In this document: positions 54,401 through 64,000 of the stretch, one piece after another
How the letters are laid out: each line of letters opens with the position of its first letter
How positions within the stretch are numbered: the first letter of the stretch is position 1
Origin: Hydrangea macrophylla
Taxonomy: Eukaryota; Streptophyta; Magnoliopsida; Cornales; Hydrangeaceae
Length of the DNA: 64,000 nucleotides
Assembly (NCBI GenBank): GCA_033977485.1
Contig: CM066982.1
Location: 13,631,218-13,695,217 of the forward strand
Reading direction: 5' to 3'
Program-made: the position numbers and the translations under genes
The notes under the pieces: model-generated
Database searches by the model: none
Seen by the model: the letters and a program-made list of their open reading frames with translations, nothing else
Told to the model about the DNA's origin: nothing

Positions 54401-57400
54401 ATTCAGCATAGGTTTTGGGACTTTGGTTATCAAAGTAGTTTGTTGGATATGTCGGATCATGCTGGAAATTGGGTATAAGCGCTCCGGCTTCATTGCTTTA
54501 AACCACCATAAACAATTTAAAACTTTTCTTTAGAGATTTTGTTGGTGACATTGCATTGGGAACCATCCCAATACAATTTCCATTGTCTCCATCTTCTTGA
54601 GGTAAATTATCGCTGTCTGTGCCACGAGCCATAGCAAACTTTATGCATGGGCTTTACCCTTTGGGGTCTCGATCCCTTTTGTTTGGTGGTGGTTCATCTA
54701 CCAAAATTAAAAGAGTGGTCGTGGTCCTCAAGGAATGATTTTTGAAGTAGCACAATTGATTTCTTGTTTTAATGTTCTATGGTGTCCATAATGTTATCGT
54801 TTTAAGTTGTTGCTACATGGGCTGCCCAAAGGTTCAAAACCATGTTTCGGACCATGATGTGAAAGTAACTTTTGGTGTGCCTTACTGCTGCGTTTGGATT
54901 ATGGACAACAAAACAGGGGATTAAATTTCTTAGGATTGTTTGTCCATGGAAACACAATCCATGGATAATTAGTCAATCTCAAAATAACGTCCAACAGCAG
55001 GGTATTCTTTCATTCTTTGAATAATCTTATACAGTGTATGGAAAGGTAGGGAATTAATACTAGAATGGACAAGAAAACGAAAAATAGGCAGAAGTTTATT
55101 TATTTTACCATTTAAGGCAATTATGTATTTTCATGTCACAAATTGTTTTGTTTGCCTCTTCTATCTCTTATTCGTTTCATGAATAATCTACGCTGACAAT
55201 AACACCCCTAGGAAAAGAAATTAAGAACACCCTATTTGGGTTACCATTCGTACCTGAAGGATTAGTTGTAATCCTCAAACACAATCGAACATGGACTATT
55301 CAATTAGAATGGATCGTTAGTCTAATCTCCCATTTAGTGCTATCCTGTTAAGTCATCAGTTGTTCTAAAAGCTTATGTTACCCAGACTCGGGTACGGGTG
55401 TCGGTTCGTCCAATTTTAAAGATTTTACACTATTTTGAAATATCGGAAAGAGAAGTCCCCTTATCCGGGTGTCGCGTCGGGTACGGGTACTCCATGAATT
55501 ATAAAGGGTCCGGGTAACATAGCTAAAAGCACAGCATGTTAAGAGTCTTAGAGAATAGGTCCAACAATGTATATTAAGCTTCAATACCCTCCCTCACTTG
55601 TGACCCGTATCACACGTGGAGAGGCAACAAATTAAACTCCATCACAGTGAAAAATAAATGTTGAGATTGTAATCCTACATTAGGAATTTAAAGCCTTGCT
55701 ACTCAATATATAAGATCATGGGACTATTCCGCCCATTTTCAATTGATTTTGGGTTGGATGCTCTAATTCAACATGATATCAGAGCACGTTATTGTCAGGC
55801 CCAATTTGGCCACATGTGCTCCACGTCACCCTATCTCAGTAATTCACGTGTTTGGTTCACAGTCATGCCACACGTGCAGGGGCATGTTGAGGTTATAATC
55901 CCACATCGGGAATTTAAAGTCTTGCTACTCAATATATAAGATCATGGGGCCGCCCCACCCATTGCCAATTGGTTTTGGGTTGGATGCTCCAATTTAACAA
56001 TAACAAAGTGCAAATGTGCCACACCAATTTGGGGATAGAGGTTCGAACCTGTGACATCCAACAAACAGAGTTCTAAAAATCGGTCTAGGCGGTGCCCGGC
56101 CGCCGAGATTTTTCCTAGGCGTTTGCGAAAATCGGCCAGTGGATTAGTCGGCCTCTAGGCGGTGCTAGGCGGGCTAGGCGGTGCTAGGCAAGGTAGGGTG
56201 AGAATGCTAGAAAGTCTTATTTGGGTCTGACTCTTTGGAAAAAAAAAACTCTTGAACATTAGTATATATATATACTTAAGATTTAAGTTAATTATGGAGA
56301 GATCCCTGATAGTTTTTTAAATATTAAAACCTTCTAATAATCTTTACTTATTTCCAAAAAACACCACATAACCTTTATATATATACATATATATATCTAT
56401 TATTTGAACCACAAATCTATAATTATTTTAATTAACACCACATAACTTGTATATATATATATCTATTATATAATTAATTTTATTTATAAAAAAAAATCCG
56501 CCTAGGCCCCTAGGCGCTAGGCCCCCCTCCGCCGCCCGACTAGCACCTAGCGATTTTTAGAACATTGCCAACAAACAAGGCTCTAATACCATGTTAAGTC
56601 ACGAGTAGCTCTAAACGCTTATGCTGTTAGAGAATGGGCCCAAAATGTATATCAAGCTCCAACAAGGCCTATAGAAATGGCTTATTACGAGGAAAGTTTT
56701 GTTCTTTCCAGATGGGAATAGGATTAAGAACGTGAGGAGGGTAGTCAAAAACTAGAGAAGATGCTTCTATGAAAGCACAAGAGGGATGCTCAAGCAGCTC
56801 AATTATCTATCATTTTGATGTATCATCTTTGTGTCTTACTTTTTTAGGATTTTTCGTGCCACCAAACCATGTTGTTTCGTGCCTGTCTCTGTACATATGC
56901 TTCTTAGATGTCAGCCACATGTTGCTTCAAGCTTGACGATACTCAGTTAGGGTTTTGAGAACGGGAAAGAAGGTGTAGGGACGTTTTCCGGTGCTGTGGA
57001 TTATTAATGTAAACAATAACTTGGGTATGGGCTTATATACCTAGGATTTTTGGGATTGAAAAAAGAGTGTTAACAAGGTTTTGCCGGTATACAAGTGTTG
57101 AAAAAGTTAAGGAGGGTGAAAGGAGAAAAAGGAAAAAAAGATAAATTTGGGGATCACCTAAAGGCTAAAGCATTTAGGCATCACATAATCTCCATTAGAG
57201 CTTAGAAATACTGCTGGAAGATTCCCAAGACTTGTTCTCTATCTCTTGCTCCTTCATTATGAAGTGGCTTGGAGTTGTTTGACATGGGTAAAAGATTAAC
57301 ATAATTTCTCCTTGAGGCATTTCGCTCTTAGTTTCTTTATTTCCGTTTTCCGTGATTAGAGGCAAGGGAGGATGGATCTGCTGTAATGTGACTTGGCTAC

Positions 57401-60400
57401 CAGTTCTTGTTTTTATCTTCTTTTTTCTTTTTCTTTTTCTTTTTCTGGTTTCTTTTAATCCATACTGTTGATCTCCTTTCTAATAAAATATCTGTTTCAT
57501 GGATGTGGCTATATCCTATGCTCGCATGTGTGCTTTTGTTTGCATGTTGATGTGTTCTGTACAATTTGATTTATAAGCAACATTCCTGAAACCCTTCCAG
57601 CATCCTGTGAAAGGCCCAAAAACTGTGTTACAGTATCTATCAGTCTTCCAATTAGTCTATGAACCTATGCAAGGTGGATATGAGATGTCAGCTGAACTGT
57701 AATGGTTGCTGAAGTTTTCAAGTATGGACTGTATAGTAATCATGGTGCTGGTGTCTAAGGTCTTGGCTCTTAAGTGCATCAATAGACAATAGCCAATTGC
57801 CAATTCAATAACACTGTTGGGGTCCGTGTGGATTGGCTGTGACTTTTGCAATTAGACAGAAGCAGAAGTACTAATTCCAAGGGGTCGATGGGAACTAAGA
57901 AAAATTCATCAAAACATCCGCTTTTCTGCACCATGTTTGGGCTGAAGCCTGCTGACTTGCTTTTCCTAAAATGTGCTTTTAGAGCTGTAAAGTGCTTCGT
58001 AAAACTAATCCAACAGACCAGTGTATGCATTTTGCATCACAGAAGCACGTTTGGGCCCAAACATACACTTGGGAAGTACTTGCAAACTGGCGCTTAGCTA
58101 ACACAACTAATTAAGCTAGACAAACATTATCGATGTGGGAAAGATTATTTATTTTCTTTATTCATATGTCCTTTTTCCGTAGGCACTGCCATCTCCCACT
58201 ACAGGAACATTTACGTTCTCTCCTTTCAATCATGAAAGTTTAATGCCGAAATCAGTTGCTCCTGCTGAAGATGGGGGGGATGAGGGGAGTGATATTGGTT
58301 CTTTCAGGTTCAAGCCTCATGGTAGTCCTGTTTCTTTACCATGCACTTCGGGTTTTCAGGTACATATTTTCCGTTTTAATTGTTTTAGTTGGTGCACTTC
58401 AATGAATTTTGAACTTTATTGCTGCCAAATAGTAAGTGAAAATGGGGATTATGTGCCAGTTCATAATAACTTTTGTTTTCACTCTTAAAAAATTAAATGG
58501 AATAGAAATTTTTGGGTGTCTTGAGTGCTTTATTCCTGGTCGTACGAAAACCTCTCTTAACTTTTCTGCTACAAGTGTCGGGCTAGAGTAAAATAGCATG
58601 AAGTGCATGAAGAAGACTCAATAATGTGCTCCTGACCAACTTGAGCCTGCCCCTTTTTACGCTCTGTTAGCGTTAAGGAAAAAGGAATTGGTCATTATGG
58701 GATCCCCAAATGAGGAGAGAGGGAGAGAGAGATCCACATGTTGTGCTGGACAATGCATATATCCCACTTTGCTGATTGGAATGCTCTTAGTTAGTAAGTT
58801 CACCTTTGGCCATCAAAATGGAAAAAAGCATGACAAAGTGCATCGTAGATAACTCAGATACTCATGCTCGCCAGATAAAATAATTCTCTATTCCAAGGAC
58901 AAAAGATGGGATATTGAATGTATCCCCTGTAATAGGCAACATCAAAGCTGCATTGCATATCTCGTATTAATCTTGCTAGTTCACTTGCTCAAATCCGTCG
59001 TAGTAACAAGAAGTGGTGTGGAGAAAAGCGAGTCACCCCTGCCTGGAGCCATTGAAATTGTTGAAAAGACTTTACACGGAGAACCTAATCGTCAAGATGC
59101 AAGTTAGAACCCCACATTGCCATACTGTAGATGTCTGAAATGATATAGCCCTGGGTTTTCTTGTAGGTTTGGCTGTTAAGCCTTTAGTCACATTCCTATG
59201 AGCAATTAAGGGTTGCACTGATATATTGCTTCTTTCAACAAAAGCATTTTGAGTTTGTTGAAATGATATTCTCTCAACCATGATCCAAAACTTGTGCTAA
59301 AAAGCAACTGTCTTTCCATTTGCACTTGGATTTCTATCGCTATAAATGCTTTTGAGGGTTTAAGTCACTTTTTTGTCTAATAGTGGCCTCGCTAATTACT
59401 CTGTGCTCCGTCGCATTTGAACTACATGTTTTTCTAGTAGCAACTTACTTCTACGATTCTGTAAAGTATGTATTTCTCCATATTTTAATATGATAACGCA
59501 AGATCGTGTTAGTTTATATCTATTGACTATGGTAGCTAAATTATTTACCAATATGGATGTCTCCCTCAAAATTCAAATGCCTACTGGGCATGGAAGCTGA
59601 TATGAATTACAAATTTGCCCAATTGCAGTCACCAATGGAGTTTGAGTTTCCGGCAGAGTATCGTAAAGAAGCTGATACTAAGAACTGTGCTCCAGGATCG
59701 TCCACTGCCATAAAAGTTTCCAAGGATGGTATTCTGAATGCTAACACTCTTGCTTTGCAGCAATCTCATATTGATATGAACACTGACCGAACGCCTCAGT
59801 ACAGAGATAGTGAGCCTATTCATGGAGAGGATTCTAGGGGACAACATTTTTTAGAAGGAGACCAAAAAGAGACATACCCACCTGCTGGAACAATAAGGAC
59901 TTCAGAAGATGGATACAATTGGAGGAAATATGGGCAGAAACAGGTCAAAGGTAGCGAATATCCTAGGAGCTACTTTAAGTGCACTCATCAAAATTGCCCA
60001 GTGAAGAAAAAGGTAGAACGTTCACATGATGGTCAAATAACAGAGATTATCTATAAAGGTGCTCATAATCATCCAAAACCTCAGCCAAATCGGCGATCAA
60101 TACTTGGGTCTCCCTTTTCCTTAAGTGAGATGTCGGAGATGGGTGAGGGGACTGGATCATGTGTCAAAGTTGAAGGTGGGCCCGTTTGGAGAAATATTCA
60201 ACTTGGTTGTAAGGATATCAAGGTAGGTTTGGATTGGAGGGCTGATGGTTTGGAGAGAGAAGCATCTGTTGTTACTGAGATTTCTGACCCGTTATCAACT
60301 ACTCAAGGTAAATCCATGGGAGTTTTTGAATCAGTAGGTACTCCGGAGCTTTCATCTACACTTGCCAATAATGCTGATTATGATGATGATGATGGGGCTA

Positions 60401-63347
60401 CCAAGGGAATTATTTCCCCTGGAGATGATGTGGATGACGAGGAACCTGAATCGAAAAGAAGGTATCCTTCCCCCCCCCCCCCCCCCCCGGATCTCTCTCT
60501 CTCTCTCTCCCCTAAGATTCTATTTGGTTTAGCACCATGCAACATTGTTGTCAATCTTGAATCGGTTTGCTAGAATTAAGAATCATGATTCCTAAGATTC
60601 ACTTTTTGAAAATAATAAATAACGTTATAACATTTATAGTTATATATAAATTTATACGTACAGTGCTGAAAATGAAGAAGATAACAGTTTAAAACTCAAG
60701 TTTCATGCGATTATCATAAAGGCTCAAAATGTAGGAAGTTTTTGTTAACAACCATCTACTCTAAAAGCTCAAGCTGTGAGAGAGAGGTGTAACTTATTTT
60801 TTTATTCAATAGTCCCCCTCACGTGTGACCCACTTGGGCTCATCTACGTGAACTGTAGGGCAGCAACTTGGGCGGGCCAACCCGAGCCCAACCCGTAATT
60901 TACTCGGGCTTGGGCAACTTTTTTAAGCATATTGGGCAGGCTTGGGCTAGAAAGTTCTAGCCCGAATTGAATTTGGGTTGGGCTTGGGCAGAGATGTTAT
61001 CAACCCGAGCCCGACGTACACAAATATATGTTTATATATTATAAACATACTGTATATGTGTTATTTTTAACCATGGGATTTTAGTGTTTTGTGGTATAGA
61101 TATTATTCAATAACAAAATTGATAGATGGAAAGTTTTCTCAATTCTAAACCAAAGAATTTAAGTTTGATACTTTATTTTTGTTGTTTATCTACTCTAATT
61201 TTAACACACAAGTTGGGCTCGGGTTGGGTAATTCGGGCTCATGTTGGGCTCGGACTTGGGTAGACTCTAGTAATACTTGGCCCAAGCTTGGACGTACCTA
61301 AAATGAAGCCTAGCCTACCCGAGTTGCAGCCCTAACATGAAGCTCACCTTACGTGTGGTGTGGCCCATCATGGGGTGGTCCATCCACCTAAATTTTCACT
61401 AGGAGGTGTTATGATTTGAACACGAGACCTTTTGGCTCTGATACTATATTAAGAACCATCAACTCTAAATGCTTAAGTTGTTAGAGAGAGGTGTAACTTA
61501 TTTATTAATTCAATAGTTTTTCCACTTATAACTTCAGACATATCTGGATGTATCGGATTATATGAAACTCGAATCAACTCATATGAATCAAATCAACTGC
61601 TTCTAACAACCATGCCTAGCACATTCATATATATATATATATATACAGTCAGGCTCTAAGGAGGGCGCCCTCTCTTTATTAAAGAGAGGGCCTCTGTTTT
61701 AGCCGTCGGATCGTGTTTCATTAATGGCAGTTTTGTCATTTCACAGTTTTTAAACACGATCCAACGGCCAAAACAGAGGCCTCTCTTTAATAAAGAGAGG
61801 GTGCCTTCTCTGGAGAATTTTCATATATATTATATATTTCTCACAACTACTAATTTCAGGAAGAAAGAAAGCTGCTTGGTTGAAACAAATATGGCATCGA
61901 GGGCTGTTCGTGAACCAAGAGTAGTCGTCCAAATAGAGAGTGACGTGGATATACTTGATGATGGGTACCGCTGGCGGAAGTATGGGCAAAAGGTTGTCAA
62001 GGGAAATCCAAACCCTAGGTATTTGTGTGTGAGTTAATTTTTATGCGAAGTTCCAGATAAATGTTTCAAATAACAAAATAAAAATGAAGCAAAAAGCGGA
62101 GAAACTTCTAAATTTTTAATGGGAATATGGATTACTTTCCAGAAAATGGGGTTTTGGATTATTGACTCTCTCTCCTCGTTTGGAGCCTGTTTGGGAATGC
62201 TTAAATAGGATATGGTTTAGTCCTAGTCACATTTTCTATCTCGTTTTTATGACTACCAAGGTTATGTTAGTTTGATAAAGAACCAGTTTTATGAGAGAAA
62301 TTAGATTGGGTGCGGACTCCTATGCAAAAAATAAACATTCACGGAACACTTGAATTTATAGAACCAGTCATCTGCCTTCCCAAACGGCCCCTTAGTCTTT
62401 AGATACTATCATGTATAATGTCACTATATTAACTTCTGGCTCTCATAATTTCCACATTTGCATCTTTCTTTCTTTTTCAATTCTTTTTTTTTTTCCAATA
62501 AAAAGAAGATTCTCAATTTAAAGAGGTGACAAGCTATTTATTCCAAAAAAAAAAAAAGTTATTTGCTCTGGAACTGAAAACAGATAGAATGTGTGCTATT
62601 TATTAAACTTGATTTTCTGTTGAACTTATGTTTGCATATTTATTTTTCTCTTACAGAAGCTACTACAAATGTACAAGTGCTGGATGCTCAGTAAGGAAGC
62701 ATGTAGAGAGAGCCTCCCACAACTTAAAATGTGTAATTACAACGTACGAAGGAAAACACAATCACGAAGTGCCTGCGGCCAGAAACAGCAGTCACGCGAA
62801 CTCAGGTAACGGATCTTTACCTCTTGCTGCCTCTAACACACAGCCTTCTTTAACATTACCCAGAAATGCTAATATTCTAAAACCCGAAACACAAGTTCAA
62901 GATCTTTCACTTCGTTTTGAAAGAAAACCTGAGATGGGTCACGAGTTTATGAGTCCCGGTTTGCTTGGAAACTTTGGAAATGATATGAAATTTGAACCAT
63001 CTTCCATTTACCAAATGAGGTTCCCGACCTTACAAAATACCATGACTTACGGCTCTATTGCTCCGGTCTTGTCGGACTTCCCTATGTCGATGCCGTTGAC
63101 CCTACCAAGACCTGGAAATATGGTTATGGGTGGCTTTGACTTTAATAATCAGGTGAGACCAATTGGTCCTGCTCAGTCTTTCCTTGGAGGGCAGCAATTT
63201 AGAGAAAATGATAGTACTAGGTTGCTAAAGCCTAAACAGGAGCAGAGAGATGAGACTATTTATGACACCTACCCTCCCAATGTGAGCCATACAAGTGGAT
63301 CATCAGCGTCGATGTATTATCGGATAATGGGAAGTTTGCCATCTTAA
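51496..63347 (+). CDS. Group I WRKY transcription factor (732 aa), WRKY20-like
   Basis: Coding exons: 51496-51834, 58183-58359, 59629-60461, 61860-62018, 62657-63347. All borders are GT-AG and the 2199-nt CDS is in frame. Two WRKY domains define group I: NWRKYGQK at about residue 270 with CTHQNC...HNH zinc ligands, and RWRKYGQK at about 488 with CTSAGC...HNH. The intron inside the second domain, splitting the Arg codon after NPNP, is the conserved plant position. The N-terminus has [13 protein letters not shown] and a Ser-Pro-rich cluster ([22 protein letters not shown]) of the type phosphorylated by MAP kinases in group I proteins. An acidic stretch follows at about 425-447 ([18 protein letters not shown]). 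It binds W-box (TTGAC) DNA in the nucleus. WRKY20/SUSIBA2-like assignment is from remembered similarity. An extra small exon between 58360 and 59628 cannot be excluded. Confidence 0.93.
52414..52817 (+). mobile_element. hAT-type MITE in WRKY intron 1 (CAGGGGCGGACCTA ends)
   Basis: It starts CAGGGGCGGACCTA and ends TAGGTCCGCCAGTG, with an exact 8-bp target duplication CGTATGCA at 52406-52413 and 52818-52825. The 404-bp interior is AT-rich and non-coding and is homologous to 12179-12602. Confidence 0.9.
53195..54520 (-). pseudogene. 3' end of an L1-type LINE with RNase H domain, decayed
   Basis: On the minus strand, [12 protein letters not shown] (near 54375-54340) is the start of a plant RNase H (RVT_3) domain. 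A frameshift follows and the domain continues as [37 protein letters not shown] and the C-terminal [17 protein letters not shown], ending near 53985. A hAT element (53385-53980) separates it from the 3' end, where TTGTAATGCCCCACCTCC and an A tail (plus-strand T run at 53195-53204) mark the LINE terminus. It sits antisense in WRKY intron 1. Confidence 0.8.
53385..53980. mobile_element. hAT element filled with GGGCTCGGGC repeats, nested in the LINE
   Basis: The ends are TAGGGGTGCAACTCGGGCGGG and CCCGCCCGAGTTGCACCCCTA. The flanks CTCAAAAG and CTCAAATG agree at 7 of 8 positions. The edges iterate GGGCTCGGGCTTGGGC and the centre is AT-rich. It splits the LINE remnant. Confidence 0.85.
55375..55522. 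mobile_element. MITE with TGTTACCC ends and CGGGTACGGGT repeats
   Basis: ATGTTACCCAGACTCGGGTACGGGTGTCG on the left corresponds to GGGTCCGGGTAACAT on the right; the subterminal word CGGGTACGGGT occurs at both ends. It interrupts an older repeat (TCTAAAAGCTTATG / CTAAAAGC) in WRKY intron 1. Confidence 0.6.
55659..55999 (+). mobile_element. TRIM element (terminal-repeat retrotransposon in miniature)
   Basis: Two 115-bp direct repeats, 55659-55773 and 55885-55999, both start TGTTGAG and end AACA. The first is followed directly by TGATATCAGAGC, one base off the tRNA-iMet primer-binding site. The second is preceded by a short purine tract AGGGGCA. The flanks ATAAA and ATAAC agree at 4 of 5 positions. 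The 111-bp interior has no coding capacity, so it depends on proteins of another element. Confidence 0.75.
56067..56567. mobile_element. MULE-type MITE in WRKY intron 1
   Basis: Inverted ends GTTCTAAAAATCG and CGATTTTTAGAAC are bordered by CCAACAAACA on both sides (about 9-10 bp, the size left by Mutator-like transposases). The subterminal regions are GC-rich with CTAGGCGG/CCGCCTAGG repeats and the centre is TATA-rich. Confidence 0.7.
56580..56670 (-). repeat. Antisense LTR end with primer-binding-site remnant
   Basis: GGCTCTAATACCATGTTAA is the reverse complement of an LTR end TTAACA followed by TGGTATTAGAGCC, a tRNA-iMet-like site, and leads into LTR-like CTTATGCTGTTAGAGAATGGG. The same words recur at 55345-55580 on the other side of the TRIM and MULE insertions, so they may be the two LTRs of one antisense miniature element. 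Confidence 0.5.
56671..58182 (+). other. Remainder of WRKY intron 1
   Basis: I see no repeat with clear ends and no gene, only a CTTTTT-type pyrimidine run near 57420-57446 and ordinary intron sequence ending CCGTAG before exon 2. Confidence 0.5.
60462..60494 (+). repeat. C tract at the WRKY exon 3 splice donor
   Basis: The donor AAGAAG/GTATCC is followed after 8 nt by a run of about 17 C and then a TC repeat. The proximity to the donor could influence splice-site recognition, and the homopolymer length may be assembly-uncertain. Confidence 0.7.
60744..61520 (-). mobile_element. Antisense miniature LTR element in WRKY intron 3, split by a hAT element
   Basis: Two direct repeats, at about 60744-60830 and 61450-61515, share AACTCTAAATGCTTAAG-like, GTTAGAGAGAGGTGTAACTT and ATTCAATAG words. 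Just before the right repeat, GGCTCTGATACTATATTAAG is the reverse complement of an LTR end with a tRNA-iMet-like primer site. The interior is interrupted by the hAT element at 60856-61334. Confidence 0.55.
60856..61334. mobile_element. hAT element filled with CGGGCTTGGGC repeats
   Basis: The ends are TAGGGCAGCAACTTGGGCGGG and CCCGAGTTGCAGCCCTA, a diverged relative of 53385-53980. The target duplication is blurred (ACGTGAAC versus ACATGAAG), so it is older than the other copies. It is inserted inside the antisense miniature LTR element. Confidence 0.75.
61647..61822. mobile_element. MITE 38 bp upstream of the WRKY exon 4 acceptor
   Basis: TCAGGCTCTAAGGAGGGCGCC and GTGCCTTCTCTGGAGAATTTT are the ends of a palindrome with two TCTCTTTAWTAAAGAGAGGG blocks and mirrored TTAAACACGATCCAACGGCC arms. 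It is inserted in a TA repeat. Exon 4 starts at 61860, so little native intron (including CTACTAATTTCAG) separates the element from the splice site. Confidence 0.75.
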
Positions 63348-64000
63348 ACTTGTTTTTACCAGAGCATGAGAAGTTTTCAATTCTTTAAAACTTCTTTTCT
63401 GCTTCTAGTTAGTTTTTTTGTATTTTTTGTTTTTTTTGGCATCTGGCAGTTGTGATTATTTACTTTCCCTAGATGTTTAATTGTATTTCTGAGATGTTTT
63501 TGATCGTTGAAAAAAAAAAAAGAAGAAAACAAAACAAACGAAGGAATTATTTGTAAGCAATCCTTGTCAATTTTCCTACAACTATCTTTTGAAACGACTG
63601 TGATTGTGCGAACTACTGGTAGTTGCTCTCTCTCTCTCTCTCTCTCATTGTGCGTGTGTGTGTGCGCCCCTCCAGTTGGGGGGGGGGGGGGGGGGTTGTG
63701 TGGGTTTGTGCAAACCATTTAGTCGTGACTAATTTGTTAGACAAAACAAGGTTCAATCCTCATTTTTTTCATCTGTAACTATAAAAGAATTGTTGGGTTG
63801 AGTTATCTTTACATTTTTATGTATGATGAATACCTAGAGCCCGATTGGGTTAGCTAAAATATAAAAAATTAAGCAATACATATCGGATTTCGAGAAAAAA
63901 ATTATTTTATAATGGAAGTTTTTGGGTTAGCTTAAACTTCAACACTTAAACAGTTGCAAAATGTAGCATTTCTTTTTAAGCAATTACTTAATTTCACTTT
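63348..64000 (+). other. WRKY 3' UTR and downstream DNA
   Basis: Downstream of the stop are a TC repeat (63628-63648), a TG repeat, a run of about 18 G (63679-63696) and AT-rich DNA. No further gene is recognisable before the window ends. Confidence 0.5.

Noticed and set aside
63377..63722. ORFs with PPPPPP and EREREREQ stretches downstream of WRKY
   Set aside because: They are translations of the TC, TG and G-tract microsatellites.

Overview
The window is nuclear DNA from a flowering plant, most likely a woody eudicot. Evidence: spliced genes with GT-AG introns, plant-type protein families, and dense plant transposons (chromovirus and Tat-type LTR retrotransposons, RTE-type and L1-type LINEs, a tRNA-derived SINE, hAT elements, MITEs and a TRIM). 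I cannot name the species. Four protein-coding host genes are supported: plastid/cytosolic isopentenyl-diphosphate isomerase (15.1-23.5 kb, +, 6 exons, 303 aa), an RraA-like aldolase-family protein (34.1-34.6 kb, +, single coding exon, 166 aa), a SEIPIN1-like lipid-droplet protein (36.0-39.2 kb, -, 2 exons, 438 aa) and a group I WRKY transcription factor (51.5-63.3 kb, +, 5 coding exons, 732 aa). All splice models conserve frame and use GT-AG borders.

Layout. 1-9.6 kb: a complete, very young Tekay/Del-type chromovirus (LTRs at 25-2384 and 7101-9604, target duplication GTATC, intact 1500-codon gag-pol). It sits inside an antisense plant-mobile-domain ORF of an older Tat-like retrotransposon, whose 3' LTR is called at 10596-11818. 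11.8-15 kb: stacked MITEs and hAT elements. 15-23.8 kb: the IDI gene, with a SINE, MITEs and a 49-base G tract in its introns. 23.8-34 kb: intergenic, with a foldback element, a large hAT 5' end carrying a promoter-like region, a decayed RTE LINE and a near-perfect 160-bp-arm inverted duplication (33.1-33.4 kb). 34-39.4 kb: the RraA-like and seipin genes. 40-47 kb: degraded Tekay-like LTRs, including a head-to-head pair. 48-51 kb: hAT elements and MITEs. 51-63.4 kb: the WRKY gene, whose 6.3-kb first intron and 1.4-kb third intron are packed with nested elements.

The host genes do not form a functional cluster. IDI makes DMAPP from IPP for isoprenoids, seipin shapes lipid droplets at the ER, the WRKY protein is a DNA-binding regulator, and the RraA-like protein is a small metabolic enzyme of uncertain plant role.

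The most unusual signals are in the LTRs. The Tekay element carries a tandem array of about 56-bp units, each able to fold into a hairpin whose arms change in a compensatory way between units. The other LTR families carry arrays of short self-complementary words of the form CARTCGAYTG (CAATCGATTG at 41.6-42.4 kb, CAGTCGACTG at 43.2-43.5 and 46.7-46.85 kb), and the Tekay LTR also repeats TCGCGCGA. I know of no named feature type covering these arrays. A second theme is a set of hAT elements sharing a TAGGGRTG end but filled with different low-complexity words.
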